Positions 11,717 to 26,000 of a DNA stretch of 64,000 nt are shown here, piece after piece; positions within the stretch are counted from its first letter, which is position 1; every line of letters begins with the position of its first letter. A program made the position numbers and the translations under genes. This DNA is from Theristus sp. LFF4_11. Its lineage: Eukaryota > Nematoda > Chromadorea > Monhysterida > Xyalidae. The DNA lies in assembly GCA_030248135.1 (NCBI GenBank), contig JASANC010000556.1, positions 1-64,000 on the forward strand. Direction: 5' to 3'. Below the pieces are notes generated by a model, which was not told the DNA's origin, did no database searches, and saw nothing but the letters and a program-made list of their open reading frames with translations.

Positions 11717-12265
11717 TGTACCTCATATATTTTCCAGCCATTTTTTTAAACAATACAAACCTGTGTAAAAATTGGAGGCACGGAGAAAACAATAAATTCG
11801 AGACCATCACAAAAACTAATTTTTTTGAACCACTGAAATTCTGGCATCAAAGTGCAATTTACCGTTTGAAGTGGCGTATGTAGGCCACAAAGTTGTTTAC
11901 AACCTTTCTTTCTTTTTGCTGTAACGCTTGAAGGCGCGCGGCACAAGTAGCACTTCACAAATAATAATTGCAATAGTAAACTGAAGATGGAGCAACGGGC
12001 TGACGACACTACTTTGAATCAACTCAACTGTTACAAGGTGGCTCCAAAAGTAATGCGTTGATGTTATAAAACTGTCCAATATTATATCACCCGCCCAGTT
12101 TTTGCTTCGCAAATCATCCGACCGTCGTAGTGCATATGCACGCATCTGTTTCGATACAAATTTGACGGGGGTTCGGGAAAACAAAACTGCATGAGAGATC
12201 TGTGGTGAACTTACAAAGTTTGTGGGTAAAATCGCTTTTTTGTTTGTCAGTACCGCAAAACTTCA

Positions 12266-12438
12266 GTATAGGCCGTTTATACCTTACGTATGCGCATACG
12301 GCACTGCACGGCACGTCACGTCACGTCACGTCACGTCACGTCACTTTAGTTTTCGTGTTATTGCATACTACCGTTCGTACCTGACGTACGTCGACGTACG
12401 TCTGCATACGTCAGGCCTATATAAACGGGGCTTTACGT
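12266..12438. mobile_element. Short inverted-repeat element with CACGT array
   Basis: The left edge GGCCGTTTATACCTTACGTATGC has an inverse partner at the right edge (GACGTATGC...TATAAACGGGGC). Inside, CACGT is repeated eight times in a row at 12300-12345, and near the right end lies GACGTACGTCGACGTACGTC. Related sequence forms the satellite at 54.9-55.3 kb. Confidence 0.6.
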
Positions 12439-13383
12439 GCAGCATTTCTCCGTGTTCTATTGAGTGTTACAGTGTTTCGTCAAAATGAAAACAAGATGCC
12501 TTACGTTACTACAACGCACAGAAAAAGCTACACAACAGAGACACAACAAAAAGTGCACAGAATGCTCAAGAGCTATTGCAAACATCTGAATATCAAGAAG
12601 ATACGGGAACGCTGGAACCCGCACGAAACGAACAAACAAAACAACAGCTGCCGCTTGGTGCTACACATACTGTACATCAGGTACTAAACAATATTGGGTG
12701 CCTTCAGTTCGCGGGGCTTACACACCAACAACTTGCAATAGTTACACATAGCCGCAACTTTTTGTAATACGACTGCCCTGCTGCCATTGAGAGAGACAAA
12801 CATATCCATTGCGTTTGAACGAAGTTCCATTCCAAGGTTGCACAGCAGCGTGCGCTGCACACTTTTGTTTTTCACTTTTGCAGTTTTTCAGCAGCGCCAA
12901 TGGTGGTTCAACGCACATAAACCAGGGTCTTGCCCCACAGCAATGCGCGCAGATAATACACGTCTGAATAGTTGACTGGTCGTGTGAGTAACAAACAAAA
13001 GCAGATAGCTGTTCGTCGATTCGGAAATTTTTGTTAAAATATAGGTTTTTAGTGTGTGCCAGATGTTATTCTCGGGCACAAACATTTCAACAGAATTCCA
13101 AAAACTATGTACACATAACTTAACGGAAAAGCGTAATAAATGCCAGCAAACCCACTGTCTGGATTTTCGTTTGCTTTCGACTACTTCCAATTTGTTTTTT
13201 TTTCAATCCACGGTGCTGGAAAATGTAAAAATAGCCTCCCTTAAAACTAATAAAAATTATGAACATTTTTCAACAGTTCACGATTCCGTTTCAAATATTC
13301 ATATTCAGTTTCACCCTGCCTGACCTGTGAAAAAATATTCTTTCTTATTTTAGTTCTACGATTCAAAGCGCTCATGGAAAATG
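12439..13383. other. No gene recognised
   Basis: Short ORFs on both strands without family features. No repeat structure noticed. Confidence 0.4.
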
Positions 13384-13565
13384 TAAACAGATTCATGCTT
13401 TACGCTGGAATTCAAAATTGGTGAAGTGACCCGAGTCTCTAAACACGCTTGAACGAGTGGGATCATTTTTAATTGCCGCATGAAGCATGAAACTGATTTC
13501 CTTCCGACGTCTGCAAAATGCAAACGCATTGAGTCGCAGAACAAAAAGAAAAGATAATATAAGAT
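13384..13565 (-). mobile_element. MITE family CAATGCG, copy 4 (inverted, partial)
   Basis: Carries AATTCAAAATTGGTGAAGTG and the terminal block GACGTCTGCAAAATGCAAACG with CATTGAGTCGCAGAAC, the inverse of copies 1-3. The central block is shortened. Confidence 0.65.
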
Positions 13566-14064
13566 AATAATTCCGTAAACTTTCTTTTTTGGTACGGAGA
13601 AAGTTCCCCAATATACTTCTTTTGTCTTGTTGCAAGTTAAGCTAGTCTTGTATTATTGGTTGTTTGATTATTGCAAGCAACCTAAGCTGTTTTTATTTTT
13701 TGGTCATTCGATTTTCAATTACTTTTTGAAAGTGCACTGTATTGCCATTGTCAATACACTATATCATTTACGGAATTTTCAAATATCAAAAAAAAAATTT
13801 TTTCAGCCGAGCGATATTCGTAGAAAACCGAAATAGGACATTTGAAGTATTCATTTGTTAATTCAACTGATACTTGAGCCTTGGTATTTGCTGTCCAGCT
13901 CTTTATTATTCATTCTAGTCGTTAGCGCGCTTGTAACTTTTTGTTGCAGCGAAACTTTACTATTTTGGATTTTCGACGTAGTAGAAATCCATCGTCAGAA
14001 ATCGTTACTTTTTCAATTCTTATCAGCTTTTGAGCAATTTTTCATCGTCACTGACAAAAAAGCA
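13566..14064. promoter_or_regulatory. Upstream region of the myosin gene; no core element identified
   Basis: About 500 bp lie between the MITE and the myosin start codon. It is AT-rich and must hold the promoter and any 5' UTR. I see no convincing TATA box or muscle motif; TTGCTGTCCAG and TTTTTGTTGCAG could be acceptors of an untranslated first exon. Confidence 0.3.
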
Positions 14065-17000
14065 ATGGAAAACGATCCGGGATGGAAATTCCTCCGTTTA
14101 ACACCGGAGGAGTTAGCGGCGGTCAGTGTTATTTCCTAATTTCGAAAAGTATTTTTGTCCAATTCTTTTTAGCCCAATTGAAAACAACCCCATATTAACC
14201 TGTGTGTTTTTGTAGGAACAATCGAAACCGTTCAACAGTAAAACGGCATGTTGGGTGCCAGACAAAGCCGATGGCTATGCGCTCGGAGACATAAAATCGA
14301 CAAAGGGTGACCAAGTAGTTGTGAAGGTCAAGGGGAACGAGGTTTGTCAGCTGTCTTTGCTGTTGTTGTTGATGTTGGGGATTTTAGGCGATCTTTTTAG
14401 TCAGGGCTAATCAGAAAGGCGTACAGAACGCCGTCGAGTAGAATGCCCATCGAGTTTTCTCGGTCATTAAGTGCCTATACACCCATCGGCGGGGCTCGAT
14501 TCCCCGAACGCACAGACAAGAGTCTGCCGCGCTACCATCAGGCCATGAGGGTGACAAGGCTCGATAGTTACAAATGAGGCGGGATGAACAGTTGATCAAA
14601 AATACTGTTTTGTGGTAAGTTTTTCTTATTACCGGTTTAGAGCACAGTGAAAAAAGACGTAATCCAAGATGTGAATCCGCCAAAGTTCGCCAAATGCGAG
14701 GACATGTCGAATTTGTCGTTTTTGAATGACGCCAGCGTGCTCTGGAATCTTCGAGATCGTTATGCATCCATGCTGATCTACGTGAGTTTTTTCATTTTTT
14801 TCAGTTGAAATTGGTGCTTGCAGTAAAAAAATACATATGTGCTTGTCGTGAAAAAAATAAAAAATTAAAAAAATTTGCTCCAAATTGTTTGCAGACATAT
14901 TCCGGTCTGTTCTGTGTGGTTATTAATCCTTACAAGCGTCTTCCAATTTACACCGACTCGGTCTGTCGCATGTACATGGGCAAGCGAAAAAATGAAATGC
15001 CGCCACATTTGTTCGCCGTTTCGGATGAGGCCTACCGAAACATGCTGATGGGTTGGTTTTCGTTATTGGAAATTTTTTGTTCCCCTGTGTATTGGCCTTT
15101 TTCATAAAAATGCATTGACACTAATCAGATTATTTATTTACATTAATCATTTACCTGGATTTTTAGACCACGAAAATCAGTCAATTCTTATCACGGGCGA
15201 ATCAGGCGCTGGCAAAACCGAGAACACAAAAAAGGTGATTGCTTATTTCGCGTCCGTCGGTCAAGCGCAGGCCGAAGCGGCTGGTATTGTTACACCTGAA
15301 AGTGAAAAAAAGGTACATGATTAAAGGAAGGCCGAGTAAACATGGCAACTTTTTTCAGGGTGCATGAAAAAAAGAAAAATGTGAATGAAAAAAGACGTTC
15401 AGAAACCAACTTGCGTGCCAAATTTAACGTGTTTTTTTAATAATTGATTCTTCGTCCTATTCTCCTTGCACACATGACTGGGAATTATGTTGGAATTAAA
15501 AAAAAGACAACTCGTGGTCTGCGACTGATCCCACCTTGATAAGCTGCTTTATTTATTCGGCCATGCTGTACTGATGAATTTTATTATTGTCACAACACCT
15601 AGGACAGTTATTTCGTTTAGAACTTGTTGGTTCCAAATAAACAGATCTCGCTGGAAGATCAAATCGTGCAAACGAATCCTGTGCTGGAGGCATTTGGAAA
15701 CGCCAAAACAGTTCGAAACAACAACTCATCGCGTTTCGGCAAATTTATTCGAATCCACTTCAGCAAAGATGGCAGAGTAGCTGGCTGTGACATTGAACAT
15801 TGTACGTTTACAAATGTATTTTGGCACAAATGATTTTGATCAAACATGCGCCGCGAAGTTGTTTCAAGAGTCTTTTCAGATTTGTTTTTGGTCTAGTCAA
15901 AGACCTTTTAAGCAATTTACCCTGCAACAAAATTAGTGTAAATTTTTGCAGATTTACTTGAAAAATCTCGAGTGATCCGGCAAGCACCAGGCGAGCGGTG
16001 TTATCACATTTCTTATCAGATAATGTCCGGATACGACAAGGAACTGCCGAAAAAATTAGAATTATCAAAGAGTGCTAAGGACTACTTCTTCATCAATCAA
16101 GCAGAGACACAGATTTCCGGTGTTGATGACAAAGAAGAGTTCAAAATCACTGATGTGAGTTGTACAGGGAAAACTTGTCTAATGATTCGATAGATAGCAG
16201 GTTTTGCCTAGGCTATGCGATTTGTTAAAACAATTGACGTAATTCTGAAAAGCAGCTGAAGGAGTTTTTATTAGTTTTGTAGGAAGCATTCGACGTGTTG
16301 AATTTCACAAAAGAAGAAAAATTTGACATTTACCGCCTGTGCGCCGCAATCATCCACATGGGACAAATGAAATTCAAGCAACGTCAGGAACAAGCAGAAC
16401 CCGACGGCAAAGACGGTAAATATTAAAAAAAAACAAAATTTACAAAGTGAATGAGTGAATGAACAAAACGTTTTCAGATGCCGGAAAAGCGGCCGGTCAG
16501 TTTGGCGTTGATTCAGAAGAATTTCTGAAAGCGCTTTGCAAACCACGTGTGAAAGTTGGAACCGAATGGGTGAATAAAGGACAGAACAAAGAACAGGTGA
16601 AATTGCAATGACACCTCCGAGTGACATTCCAATGACATTACAATTTTGATTGAAATCGACGTCTTGTAAACAGAACCCAATTTTTAAGTCTTTCTTAATC
16701 TAACTGAAAACTGAAAACATCGCAATGCCAGGTACAATGGTCTGTTGGCGCAATGGCCAAGGGTGTCTACAATCGATTGTTTGATTGGCTGGTTAAAAAG
16801 TGCAATATGACTCTTGATGCACAAGAGATTCCGCGACAGTATTTCATCGGAGTGCTGGACATTGCTGGATTTGAGATATTCGATGTTAGTTTCTTTTTTA
16901 ACATTCCTATTTTATGCATAAGCATGTTAAAATTTTGTGAATTTTACCAATTGCTAAACCAGCTATGACATGCAACCACAATTTTTTCAGTTCAACTCAT

Positions 17001-20000
17001 TCGAGCAACTGTGGATCAATTTTGTCAACGAGCGTCTGCAGCAATTCTTCAATCATCACATGTTTGTGCTTGAACAGGAAGAGTATCAGAGAGAAGGAAT
17101 ACATTGGGAGTTCATTGATTTTGGTCTCGATCTGGCAGCCTGCATTGAATTGATTGAAAAGGTGCTTGTGTATTGAAATGTATTCTTTGATTGTTCAACA
17201 TTACGTCATACGTGTGTTTTTCTTTACTGATTCACAGAGTGATTTATTTTTAATTTTTAGCCTATGGGTGTTATTTCAATGTTGGATGAAGAATGTGTTG
17301 TCCCGAAAGGCAGCGATCAATCCTACGGGCAAAAACTGAATGATGCCTACTTAGGGAAACATCCGAACTTTGAAAAACCAAAACCACCAAAAGGCAAACA
17401 AGCGGAGGCGCACTTTGCACTTCGGCAGTATGCTGGAACCGTGAGTGCTAAAAATTGTGATTCGTTTTTATTGATTAAATTTCAGAAATTAAATGAACTC
17501 ATAGATTTTCAGGAACATACTCAATTAAACGTATTTCTTTTAATGCAGGTGCGCTATAATGTGTCACAATGGTTGGAGAAGAATAAGGATCCGCTGAACG
17601 ATACTCTAGTTGCTGTGTTGAAAAAAAGCACTGGAAATAATTTAACCGTCACTGTTTGGGCTGATTACAAAACTCAAGAAGAGTTGCTTGAAGAAGCAAA
17701 AGGTAAACACTGTTACGGTTAACGAAAAGGTTTAATAAAAAACGCAACAGAAGTTGATAGCTGCATTATTCTGATCCTTTTCAGCGAGTGGTGGTGGTGG
17801 TGGTAAGAAAAAAGGCAAATCGGGCTCTATGATGACGGTGTCAATGAAGTACCGCGAATCGCTGAACAATCTAATGGCTATGCTGAATAGTACTCATCCG
17901 CATTTCATTCGTTGCATCATTCCAAACGAACTAAAAAAATCGGGTATTTTAAAATCATTCACAATCTTTTCTCAGAATCTCGTTTTTTGAACTGAAAGAC
18001 ACAACATAAAGAACATTAAAAATATTATTTTAGGGCTGCTAGACGCTGAGCTTGTACTGAATCAGTTGACATGCAACGGTGTGCTCGAAGGTATCCGAAT
18101 CTGCAGAAAGGGATTTCCGAACCGAGCGCTGCACCCAGATTTCAAACACAGATATGCCATCCTTGCTGCTGACGAAGCAAAAGAAGCAGACCCGAAGGTA
18201 CGGAGTTTTCAGTTTTGAACTCACAAACAATTGTATTCTGGCGCAATAAAAAAGTAGTTTTCTTTTAGACCTGTTCTGACAAAATGCTGAAAAAAATTGT
18301 CAAAGATGGTGTGCTGAAAGAAGATAATTTCAAAGTCGGTCACACAAAAGTGTTTTTCAAAGCTGGTATATTGGCGTTGTTAGAAGAGAATCGCGATGAT
18401 CGGTTGTCAGGCATTTTCAAAAAGCTCCAGGCCATAATTCGCTGGTTCTGTGCGCAAGTGCGTTTTCTTTTGTAATTGTCTGCTTTTAAATGTTTCAAAT
18501 CAGTGAACAGAACTTATTCATTTCTCAGACTGAAGCAAAACGCCGTGAGGCTCAGCTTTCGCATTTGAAAACGCTACAAGCCAACATCAAACAGTGGTGT
18601 ACTCTTCGCACGTGGGCATGGTTCAAATTGTATGGCCAAGTGAAACCGCTTCTGAAAGCGGGCAAAGAGGCTGAAGAACGCGAGAAAATGATGACACATC
18701 TGAAGGCATAGTTTTTTCGCTTTGTAATAATGTGGTAATCGTTCGCAGGTTTTGGCAACACCATATGTGATACACCACAATATTCTTTGTGCTTTAGGAG
18801 GTGGAAGAGCAACTGCAGAAACAAGAAGAAAGCCGTAAAACGTTGGAAGAGACGTGTGAGAAACTGAAAGCGCAGAATTCCGAGCTTAACAATCAGCTCA
18901 AAAACAGCACTGGTGGTTTAGGTGAAATGGAAGAGAAAATAGATCAAATGGAAAAAGATAAGAAGAAGTTGGAGAAAACAATTGAGGTTTGCTCGCACAC
19001 ACATTGCATGTAGCTGTATTTTGCATTTTTTAATTTGTTAAACAACTTTTCAATTTGTGTCGCTTTGTTACAAAATTGACTTTTCGATGATTTGTAGGAA
19101 CTCCAAGAAGAAATTCTTCATTCCGAAGATCGACAATCTGATGTGAATCGAAAGAAGAAAAAAGTCGAAGAAGAGTGTAACGAACTCAAACAGAAAATTC
19201 AAGATCTCGAGATGGACATGAAAAAAATGGAACAGGAGAAAAAAGGAAAAGATCACACAATTGAAAACGTACAAGAAGAGCTACATCGGTGCGGTAGTTT
19301 CTTGTAAAGAGATTCGTTTGCTTCTTGTTAGATGGTGCAGTAGCTACTTATAACTGTTATATAGTTCACAAACAAAAACCGTTTAGACAAGACGAGCATA
19401 TTGGCAAACTGAACAAAGACAAGAAGCAACAAGAGGATCTCATCAACCGCCTGCAAGACCAAGTTCACAGTGAGGAAGAAAAAGTAATGTGAAGTGCTTT
19501 TTTCTGAGTAAGTTTTTTGCACAACCTCAACAAAATTTATTATCCAATCAAGAAATTAGGTGAACAACTTAAACCGTGTGCGTCAAAAGTTGGAAACAAA
19601 CATCAATGATCTTGAAGAAGAGCTGGAACGTGAGAAAAAGTCTCGCCAGGTTTGGTTCTTTTATTTATCTAAATTCGATTCCATCACATGTTCGTTTAGC
19701 ACAACCATTCAACCGTATCCAACTAAAAATGACATCAAATATTTGACAACATCCACTTTCATTGAACTAAAAGTCCAGATTGATCTGCATAACAAACGGA
19801 TAATCCAAACCATATGATGATCTATAATACTAAAACAGGAAGACCGTGTGTCTGTGTGTGTGTCTTAGCGTGTCAATTTTTGTCGATTTGAATTGGCGCC
19901 AAGCTATTCTGAATTTGCCATATATATATGTATATATCATCATCTCTAGCTGCACTCCATTTTTACTTCAAGATATGTTCTGTAAAAGTCCTAATCATCA

Positions 20001-23000
20001 TCATTCTTATGCAATGAAAACAATCGACCACTTTGATTTGGCTGTTACTGCTGTTTGCCATCTATTATCTTTCTTATTAAACGGGCCCCAATCAATATGC
20101 GTTTGCACGCAAAGATAGAGAAAATTTTTTAAGGCTGTGCGGCAGTTTGAAATCACCGAAACTTGATGTATTCTGTCGGCAGGTTCGTGCAAAAAAAAAT
20201 TTGGGAAAAAGCTAATAAGAATCTTTCCTCACTAAATAATTTTATTTTATATAGTATTCGAACTACGTTCGGGCGCGACACATCTTTTCAGCTGTGCGGC
20301 TTTTCCACACATCATTCAACATTACGCCGCCTCCTTTACACGAAAAGATAGAACTTCAATCGAATTACAATAGCTAACAAGAAGTAATTGATTGATTCTG
20401 AACAAAAAATAGACTGTAGTTCCACAAGATATAGATTGCAGCATCAACAAAGATGTGGCCATGATCGACGGCGAAGCAGTGGAACGGTCCACATAAAATC
20501 GATCAATTTTTTAACGAGAGTAACAGTTGAATGATTCTGATCAGAAGAGGTTTTTTAAATATTTTGGACGGGACTTTTGAACGAAGCAGTTGGGTGTTGC
20601 TGATCAAAAATTGTTTTATCATACTTTTAACCGTCATGACAGTAAAATGCAACTCACTAAGAAGCTTAAAAGATTGTTTTTTGAACGGGATAGCTGATTT
20701 TGAACGGGATGTTTTTATTATACTGAACAGAAATGACAGCGAAATGCAGCTGACTGAACCAGGTTGCTTTCAATTTTTTTAAATATTTTAAACCGGTATC
20801 AGCTGATTGTTGCTGATCAAACGACATGTTTTTTAAATTTTTTTGAACAGGAATAGCAAAGATTGATTTTGATGCTTTGAGCGGGAATGACTGTTAATTG
20901 TCGCTCATCATCAAAAGATTGTTTTTTGATAACCTTAAACGGGAATGATTTTTTAATATTTTGAACGGGAATAGCATTTGAGTGTTGCTGATCAAAGATT
21001 ATTTTATTATACTTTTAACGGTCATGACAGTGAAATGAAACTGACTAAAAAGATTGAAAGATTGCTGCTGATTTTGAACGGGATTTCAAAAAGATTTTGA
21101 ACATGATAGTTGTTGCTGATCATAATACAAGATTGTTTTTGTTATACTGAAAAGAAATGAAAGCGAAATGCAGTTGACTAAAACAGATTGCTTTTAGTTT
21201 TTTTTTTAAATTTTAAACCGGTATCGGATGATTATTCCAGATCAAACGACGTTTTTTTTAATTTTTTTTTGATCAGGAATGGTAGTTGAACGACATTTGA
21301 CGACATGGAAAAGCTAACAAAACAAGATTGATTTCTGATATTTTGAGGGAATGGCTGTTAATTGTCGCTGATCAAAGAACATTTTTTGATACTTTAAACG
21401 GGAATGACAGTGGAATACAAAAAAGAATGAAACTACAATTAAGCGATATTGAAGAAGGTAACAAATCAGAGTTTATCTTGATACTTTAAATGGCAGTTGT
21501 TTGTTGCTGATTAAAAAAGATTGTTTTTCATATTTTGAATGGCAATGCAGTTATGATTGTGTTGCTACTGTTGCTTGCAGATCAAAGAATATTTTAAAAT
21601 ATTTACGCTGAATTAAAAAAACAGCGGTTTTCATCAAAATGATTGGCAAGTTGAAAAATAGTATCTGTGGCTCTGAATGATGCTGAAACAGCATTAACCA
21701 AACCACATAGTAATAAGGGATACGGTGACTAAATCAGGTTACGATTGAATCGACAGCAATAAAATCAGCAAAATCACATACTTGACAAAAAACACTGTTT
21801 TCAAAAAACTGAAATGCTATGATTTTCAAAAAGTAGAAGCATCGACGGATACGAGTTCTTTAAAAATGAACGTTCATTTCTATGGTAAATCAACAACAGT
21901 CGGTTGAAGCAGCTCAAAATCAAAATGCAGTGCATTTTTAGTTCGGATCGTGGGCATAGGTCAAAAAGTGAAAATCCACTCAAAAATAATAATTGTAGTT
22001 ATCAGCTAACCGTGCCGTAGGCACGGGTCAATTTGCTAGTAGTTCATTATGTCACGTTCAATAAAATTGGCTATACCCAACAATAAAACTGATATTTTTG
22101 ATTTTGTAGCGAGAATAAAGATTGTTTATACAGGAAGTGGACAGAGTGAAACGCAAAACAGACGGCGAACTAAAAATGGTTCAAGACAGCATGGACGAAC
22201 TATCCCGTCAGAAAAGTGATGTTGAAAATAATCTGAAGAAGTTAGTTCACAGAATCATTTAGTAACACATAAAAAGCAATCTTTTCTGAACCCATTTGAT
22301 AAAGTTTTGCCATGCCATTCTATCATTTAGAAAAGAAAGCGAAATATCCACTTTGATGGGACAGCTTGACGATGAACAAGCAAATGTCAATCGTTTCTCA
22401 CGACAGAACAAAGAGCTTCAGCTGAAAATTCAAGAACTTGAAGAGGAATTAGAATCTGAACATCAGAGTCGTCAAAAGGTATCTGATAAACTTTTCAAAA
22501 ATTAATCACAATGAATCACAGTGATTAAAACTGAATGAAACACAAAATCGTTGTGTTAATGTCAGGTTGAACGATCGAAAACTGAGCTGCAAATGGAATT
22601 GGATGATCTTCAACTTCGTCTAGAAGAAGCTGGTGGTGAGAATGCTAGTCAGATAGAGGTAACTGTAACAGTTTTTGATCAAAATGGTTGTTAAATTATG
22701 TTAAAACCTTTAATTCGTGACAACGCTAAGACATATATTGGCAAAATCAAAGAAGTTAAAAAACTTTTTTTCGTGTATGAAATGTGTTTTAAAATATTGC
22801 TTATTATTCAGATGAACAAAAAACGTGAAGCGGATTTGGCAAAACTACGTCGCGAGCTCGAGGAATCTAATCAAGTGCACGAAAATCAGTTACAGATGAT
22901 GCGCAAAAAGCACAACGAAGCAATGGTTGAAATGGGTGAACAATTAGACGAACTAAACAAGCACAAACTGAAGTCAGTGACAGACTAATGATAATATTTC

Positions 23001-26000
23001 TAGTTTAAAAAACTGCTAAAGCACAAGTTAAAACGTTTTTTGCAGAATGGACAAAGACAAAGGTGCCTTGCAAAGACAAATTGAAGAACTCAATGCTCAA
23101 CTGGATGAAGAAACAAAAGGAAAGTCAAACTTTGAAAAGCTTGCCAAACAACTGGAACTAAAGAGCGCCGAAATGGAGGTATGTTAGCACAATCATATGC
23201 ACCCATGCATATGATTACACAAATTATATGCAACTTATTCTTGAATATTCATAATCATTGGTTTTTATAACATACTCACTTCATTAGGCAAAATCCGAAG
23301 AACAAGCTCGAATTATTCAAGACTACCAGGCAATGAAAACTCGATTGACAAATGAAACATCGGAGCTGAATCGACAGTTGGAAGAAAGCGAATCACAAGT
23401 ATGTTTTAATCAAGCATACGTTTTTGTTTGTAGATTTAGTCCTTTAAAAATTGATCTGCAAAAGTTTGGAATAAATTAGGTGCAAAACCTGGCAAGGCAA
23501 CGCCAACAGTTGAATGCCCAACTTGAAGAGGCGCGCAACAACGCAAATGATGAGATGAGGGTAAACAGTCCGTTATGCATTTGACGACTTTTTGCAAAAC
23601 ATGTGCAAAACTTTACTTTTGTGCTGTGTGTATTGTGAAAATGGTAGGCGCTTTGTTACAGGAGCGTCATAGCTTAGCCGGTCAAGTGAAAAGTCTACAG
23701 AACGAACTTGAGTCTTTGCAACAACAAATTGAAGATGAAAACGAAGGTCGCCAAGAGCTTTTGCGACAACTTTCAAAGGCGAACGGAGAGGTTCAACAAC
23801 TGAAAGCCAAACTTGAGACAGAAGGCAAAGACAAACTACTATCATATTTTTCAGTTGCTGCACTTGATTCCAAATGCTCCAGTTTTGTTGCCAATTTTTA
23901 AGGCATGGTAAGAAGCGAAGAAATGGAAGAACAAAAACGCAAGGTCCAACAGAAACTGAACGAAAAAGAAGAGCAATTAACTGCCACCAGCCTAAAACTC
24001 ACTGGTCTCGAGAAGGTTAAACAACGGTTGACACAAGAACTCGAAGACGCACAAGTAATACAACAAATTCTTTAGTTATTGCTAATGGTTACAAAAATTG
24101 AAATGAATAAAGTTATAGAAAATCTTTTTAAATCCGCAGGCTGAAACCGAGCATGCCAACATTCAACTTAACGCGCTGGACAAGAAACTTCATACAGTTG
24201 AAAAGAGCGTTGAAGAATGGAAAAACAAATACGACGATTTGACCGTGGAGTTGGATGCGTCTCAGAGAGACTCGCGTACCGTCAGCACTGAATTGTTTAA
24301 AATCCGCAGCATGAACGAGGAATTGGAAGAAGCGGTTGGTCATTTTAAAATAGTTGCTTACAAGTTTTTGCAAATGCTGAGCAATTTTCTTGTTACATTT
24401 TATGACAACCATTATTGCTTACTTCAGGTGGAGGCAATGCGTCGTGAAAATCGCAATCTTGCACAAGAAATCAAAGATTTGACAGAACAAATGGGAGAGA
24501 GTGGACGACAAAACTCTGAAATACAAAAACAACTTCGTCGCGTCGAAGCTGAAAAGGCTGAGATACAAGTGTGATATTTTACAAAAAAATTAATTCAAGC
24601 GATAAAAAATTAAACAGGCAAGTAGAACTTGAAGCACTGAAAACTTACATTGTAAATTTGTAATTTTATAGCATGCTCTCGACGAGGCTGAAGCTGCGCT
24701 CGAGGCCGAAGAACAAAAAGTTCAGCGTGCTCAAACCGAAGTCACTCAAATCCGTCAGGATATCGAGAAACGTGTTAAAGAAAAAGAAGAAGAATTTGAA
24801 AATACCCGCCGAAATCATCAACGAGCGTTAGAGTCAATTCAGGTTTGCACATTTTTTTCCTTGGTGAAACTCAGATTTTGTTGACTTTAAAATACGTTCT
24901 TCTAGACCACCCTCGAATCAGAGCAGCGAGCACGCCAAGAACTACAACGCGGTCGCAAAAAACTTGAAGCTGATTTGAATGACATGGAAGTGTCGCTGGA
25001 TCAGGCGAACAAAGCAAATGCCGAATGTGCAATAACGTTCCGAAAACAACAGGTAGGTTTTGGAGGTTTTTTGGTTGTGTTGTAGTATAATTTTTTGAAT
25101 ACGTCAATTTAAACTCAAAACAATAATACCTGAATTTTCGTTTAATTTCTACTGCAGGACCAAATCAAAGAACTTCAGAACGAATTGGAGATGGAGCATC
25201 ATGCAAAAGAAGAAGTATACGGTTTTCAGCGAATTTCAGCCAATTTTGTAGATTGATTTTTTTTCAACGTTGACAACTATAATTTCAGATGAAAGAAACA
25301 CAGATGGCCCTTGAGCGACGCTGTAACATGCTTCAATCAGACAAAGAAGACTCAGCTAATCGTTTAATGGAGGTTCGGTTCATGGGTTTAGATGGCAACA
25401 ACCACCGTAGTTTTTGAAGCTTAAAATAAACGTGTGATTCTGTGTGATCTTGATTTAGGCAGAACGACTACGAAAACAACTCGACTTTGAAATGATGGAC
25501 ATGAAAGAGCAGTTGAATGATACGCTGCAACAAAACAGCCAACTCCAGGCAGCTAAGCGAAAAGCCGAAACTGAACTTGCCACAATGCATGTTAGTTTCG
25601 GAATGTTTTTTGTGCAGATTTTTTATTTAGTAATTGCCAGATATTTAATCGGTGAAAGAGTGTTTTATAAATTGGTCTCGATTTAAGGCAGATTTAGAGG
25701 AAGCGCTGGGCGACCTGCACACTTCGGATGAGCAAGCAAAGAAAGCAATGGCTGACGCCACTCGCTTGGCAGATGAGCTGCGCCAAGAGCAAGAGCACTC
25801 AACGCATCAGGAACGAATGCGAAAAGGCCTTGAGCAACAAGTGAAAGAATTGCAAACCCGGCTGGATGACGCAGAAGCTGCCGCGTTCAAAGGTGGACGA
25901 AAGGTAAACGTTTGTACTGCTTATATTACGTTAACGCAAAATAACATACGCAAAACTAAGACGCAAGATATACGTTAACGAGCACACTTCGGAGTCAACC

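Noticed and set aside
15313..15644. Possible alternative myosin exons in larger introns
   Set aside because: The larger introns hold a SINE, a MITE and a Helitron; no duplicated exon-like sequence was found.
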